Source: JBDHHQ01 sp039586035 (GTDB taxonomy: Bacteria; Gemmatimonadota; Gemmatimonadetes; Longimicrobiales; Gaopeijiaceae). From it: DNA of 64,000 nucleotides. Location of the stretch: assembly GCA_039586035.1 (NCBI GenBank), contig JBDHLD010000005.1, positions 54,710 through 118,709 on the forward strand, in the 5' to 3' direction. The notes below the pieces were generated by a model. It was given only the letters and a program-made list of their open reading frames with translations, was not told the origin of the DNA and searched no databases. Positions 62,601-64,000 of this stretch are shown one piece after another; positions within the stretch are counted from its first letter, which is position 1, and each line of letters opens with the position of its first letter. A program made the position numbers and the translations under genes.

Positions 62601-62723
62601 CAGCGGCGCGAGGCCCCCCTCGAGCCCGTAGAGCCTCGCCAGGATCTGCGCCGCCTCGTCGGCGCTGAGACGGGGTCGTCGAGCCACGTCCAACGCGTCG
62701 GCCCCGGTGGATTCGACCGTCAT
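59616..62723 (-). CDS. Trifunctional fusion: aminoglycoside-phosphotransferase-like kinase, M23 peptidase, class III aminotransferase/phospho-lyase
   Basis: A 1035-residue fusion. Residues 20-370 form a kinase of the APH/hydroxylysine-kinase type (HNDGNDHN with H215 and D217, metal Asp in LIDFGD near 245). Residues 455-560 form an M23 (LytM) domain with an intact zinc site (H459, D463 in HLGID; H550, H552 in HLH). Residues 605-1035 form a class III aminotransferase-fold domain (GSEAN 707-711, PLP Asp842 in DEVQVGFG, PLP lysine K872 in GKPIGNGHPIGA). The last domain resembles AGXT2L-type phospho-lyases. The ATG at 62723 overlaps the methyltransferase stop. Kinase plus phospho-lyase suggests degradation of an amino-alcohol or hydroxylated amino acid. 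Confidence 0.87.
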   Translation of the reverse strand: MTVESTGADALDVARRPRLSADEAAQILARLYGLEGGLAPLPSERDQNFRVSTEDGGVAVLKISHPAEDRGFLELQHLILARLAEATPRYRFPGPVVSREGRAIETMDSDGAPILVRVLSWVPGVPLARARPHTAELRERLGSMLATVDRTLEGLDHPAAHRSLRWDLRQANAVITANLPHLADAAQRQWVARLAHEAAAGVAARAAALRTGVIHNDGNDHNVLVTAVHGSPAAAETRAVEGLIDFGDVIHTWLVAEPAIAAAYAMMGQPDPLASAGDLVAGYHRVHPLTEDELAALPHLIVQRLLTSVALSAAQAAADPDNHYLSVSEAPAWELLHRLADEGPELVHYTLRHRCGLEPCPGSRALVTWLRDNAGRAAPVLDPDPSDVPSCVLDLSVGSPGLGSDVEELDAAGFTELIFRRMAAAGARVGIGLYDEARRWYDGPAYVRPGDAAEGRTVHLGIDLFASPGTSVHAPLGGVVYSVQDNDARLDYGPTLILEHERGDGGRFHTLYGHLDPAVLDALSVGDQVVAGQAVAAVGDHPRNGDWPPHLHFQLIADTMGRRGEFPGVAAPAHREVWLSLSPDPNLLLGIAGLAPASRGLDKRELMEARRAHLGPTLSISYRRPLKIVRGTGQFLVDDMGRRYLDCVNNVAHVGHCHPRVVAAGARQMAVLNTNTRYLHDALVEYAERLTSTLPEPLSVCFLVCSGSEANELALRMARTHARAHDVLVVEGAYHGNTSSMVELSPYKFDGPGGSGAAEHVHKVAMPDRYRGRFRAADGDTGDRYAKDVAQVVADLVERGRRPAAFFCESLLSCGGQIVLPEGYLSEAVKAVRGAGGVYVADEVQVGFGRVGSHFWGFETQGVTPDIVTMGKPIGNGHPIGAVVTTQEVAASFDTGMEYFNTFGGNPVSCAVGLAVLDVIEDEGLQDRAAVVGGRLLAGLGALARRHAVIGDVRGLGLFVGVELVVDRTARTPAPDHAAHLVERMRDHGILLSTDGPDHNVIKIKPPMVFGEEDADRVVATMDRILEEDAFQLGG

Positions 62724-63367
62724 GAGGCGCGCTCGTACACGGCAACCCGCCAGAACGGAGTCGTTCTTGCGAACCGCCGTCGGAGGCCCTGCTCCTGGAT
62801 CACGCGCTCCACCTCGTCGTGCGGGTGCACGAAGACGCGAAAGGGGTTCCGGGTCGCCCGCAAGAAGAGGTTGGGCACCGCGAGAAGCGCCCGAATCCAC
62901 CATTCGTCCCTCGGGAAGACGAGGGCGTAGAGCCTCCGTGCCCGCTCTGCGGACAAGCGCACGAGCTCCTCCATGGCCGGGTAGCAGCACACCACCCGGT
63001 CCAGGGTCACGATGTCCGCCTCCCCCACTCCATCGGCATGGTCGACGAAGTCGCCGACCTGGTGGCGCACGAGACCCTCGTGCCCCCGCCGCCGCGCCTC
63101 TTCCGTTGCCACTTCGACGTAGGCGGGCGAGGCGTCCACGGCGGTGGCCTGGACGACGCCCCCGTCCTCGATGAGGGCGTGCTGAATGGCGCCCACGCCC
63201 CCGCCGATGTCGAGGAGCGTCTGTCCCTCGACGCCGTGGGCGAGCAGGTGGTCCAGGAGCCAGCTCGTGGTCTTGCTGGGGCCGGACTTACGGTAGCGCT
63301 TCAGATCCCGTGCCGCCCGCTTCCGGTTGAAGAGTCGGCCGGCTCCAACGCAGTGAGAGCAGGTCAT
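62720..63367 (-). CDS. Class I SAM-dependent methyltransferase
   Basis: A 215-residue enzyme. SAM motif I is LLDIGGGVGAIQHALI, motif II AVDASPAYVEVATEEARRRG, and the post-core motif ADIVTLDRVVCCYPAMEELV. The start at the ATG at 63367 gives TCSHC at the N-terminus, a possible metal pair. The stop overlaps the fusion gene (ATGA), so both are probably translated from one message. The acceptor molecule is unknown. Confidence 0.87.
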   Translation of the reverse strand: MTCSHCVGAGRLFNRKRAARDLKRYRKSGPSKTTSWLLDHLLAHGVEGQTLLDIGGGVGAIQHALIEDGGVVQATAVDASPAYVEVATEEARRRGHEGLVRHQVGDFVDHADGVGEADIVTLDRVVCCYPAMEELVRLSAERARRLYALVFPRDEWWIRALLAVPNLFLRATRNPFRVFVHPHDEVERVIQEQGLRRRFARTTPFWRVAVYERAS

Positions 63368-63533
63368 TGGGCGTAGCGTAGCGGGCGCCACCCGGAATGC
63401 AAGGCCCTGCTCCGGCCCGGGGCGGACGGCCGCGCGGGCCGGGCCGCGTGCCCGACCCTCGCTCGGGGCGCGTCGACACGTATGTTAGGTCCCGCTCCCC
63501 ACCTCTCCCGACTCAACGGTAGCCCCAACGACC

Positions 63534-64000
63534 ATGGACTGGATCACGAATCCCGAAGCGTGGATTGCCCTGGGCACCCTGACCACGCTGGAGATCGTGC
63601 TGGGAATCGACAACATCGTCTTCATCTCGATCCTTTCCCAGCGCTTGCCGGCCGCACAGCAGCCCGCAGCCCGCCGAGTGGGGCTGCTGGCGGCCATGTT
63701 CATGCGCGTCGCCCTCCTCTTCTCGCTATCACTGGTGCTGAGGCTGACCGATCCGCTTTTCGAGCTCTTGAGCAAGCCGTTTTCGGGCCGGGACCTGATC
63801 CTGATGGGGGGCGGCCTCTTCTTGCTGGCCAAGGCCACGCGGGAGATCCACGATCGGCTCGAGGGAGAAGGGCACGGTGACGCGAAGCGTGGCTGGGCCT
63901 CCAGATTCTGGGGAGTGATCCTGCAGATCATGGTCCTCGATCTCGTGTTCTCGCTGGACTCCGTGATCACGGCAATCGGCATGGCCGACGATCTGGGCGT
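63534..64000 (+). CDS. TerC-family integral membrane protein (3' end cut by window edge)
   Basis: The visible 155 residues match the TerC/YgdQ/YkoY family. IALGTLTTLEIVLGIDNIVF near residue 11 and LQIMVLDLVFSLDSVITAIG near 130 each carry the conserved acidic-residue motifs within membrane helices. Family members are linked to tellurite resistance and to manganese or calcium export. The ATG at 63534 fits the family start. It is divergent from the methyltransferase gene. Confidence 0.92.
   Translation, partial: MDWITNPEAWIALGTLTTLEIVLGIDNIVFISILSQRLPAAQQPAARRVGLLAAMFMRVALLFSLSLVLRLTDPLFELLSKPFSGRDLILMGGGLFLLAKATREIHDRLEGEGHGDAKRGWASRFWGVILQIMVLDLVFSLDSVITAIGMADDLG

Noticed and set aside
62724..62990. 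Longer start for the three-domain fusion protein
   Set aside because: It lies inside the methyltransferase gene; the ATGA overlap at 62720-62723 gives a natural start.
1..64000. CRISPR array, tRNA, rRNA, insertion sequence or prophage
   Set aside because: No regularly spaced repeats, tRNA-like cloverleaf, rRNA sequence, transposase or phage protein was recognised when reading both strands.

Overview
The window is a gene-dense, high-GC bacterial chromosomal segment with 61 supported protein genes, almost all on the minus strand. No rRNA, tRNA, CRISPR array, insertion sequence or phage gene was seen. Family content suggests Gemmatimonadota or a close relative: ECF sigma/anti-sigma pairs, M16 peptidase pairs, a DUF4097 beta-strand protein, FlgO/TPR membrane proteins, an archaeal-type phosphoglycerate mutase and an EF-G paralogue. 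Without a ribosomal RNA gene this is an inference only.

Positions 1-13.7 kb are a housekeeping run read right to left with many 4-base stop/start overlaps: yebC, ruvC, ruvA, ruvB, queA, tgt, yajC, def, fmt, a thiE/tenI-type gene, thiS, thiG, rsmB, a PASTA protein, a TlpA/ResA thioredoxin, a CdaR-like YbbR protein and tsaD (cut by the left edge). It covers Holliday-junction resolution, queuosine tRNA modification, protein secretion, formyl-Met handling, thiazole synthesis and RNA modification. ruvC has no ATG, GTG or TTG in front of its catalytic motif. A 13-bp terminator hairpin separates this run from an EF-G-like GTPase.

Positions 16.3-29.4 kb hold a rhomboid protease, ddl, a TonB-C lipoprotein, mutS, a small exported NTF2-like protein (plus strand), a two-HMA copper ATPase with a CsoR-type palindrome upstream, a SPOR/TPR protein, holA, an ECF sigma/anti-sigma pair and a Nudix hydrolase.

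Positions 29.4-35.1 kb hold four consecutive M16 peptidase genes forming two catalytic/non-catalytic pairs, one pair apparently exported and the other without export signals. Positions 35.4-43.3 kb hold a TPR protein, apgM, a plus-strand aminotransferase overlapping a Ycf46-like AAA ATPase, an HD-GYP response regulator, an SRAP (YedK/HMCES) DNA-protein crosslink protein and a TPR lipoprotein.

Positions 43.3-51 kb hold an aspartoacylase-like zinc hydrolase abutting a glutamate-cysteine-ligase/CBS fusion, an iodotyrosine-deiodinase-like flavoprotein, an exported protein, a small degenerate STAS protein, a leucine-dehydrogenase family enzyme and an M28 peptidase lipoprotein. Positions 51-58 kb hold two further ECF sigma/anti-sigma modules, a ClbS/DfsB protein, a DUF4097 protein and a large FlgO/TPR protein, which also lacks a normal start codon.

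Positions 58-64 kb hold a DUF3052 protein, a Spy-like periplasmic protein, a small exported CxxC peptide, a 1035-residue fusion of an amino-alcohol-type kinase, an M23 peptidase and a class III aminotransferase/phospho-lyase with an overlapping methyltransferase, and the start of a TerC membrane protein cut by the right edge. The least ordinary loci are this three-domain fusion, the ligase-CBS/aspartoacylase pair with its deiodinase-like neighbour, and the duplicated M16 pairs.
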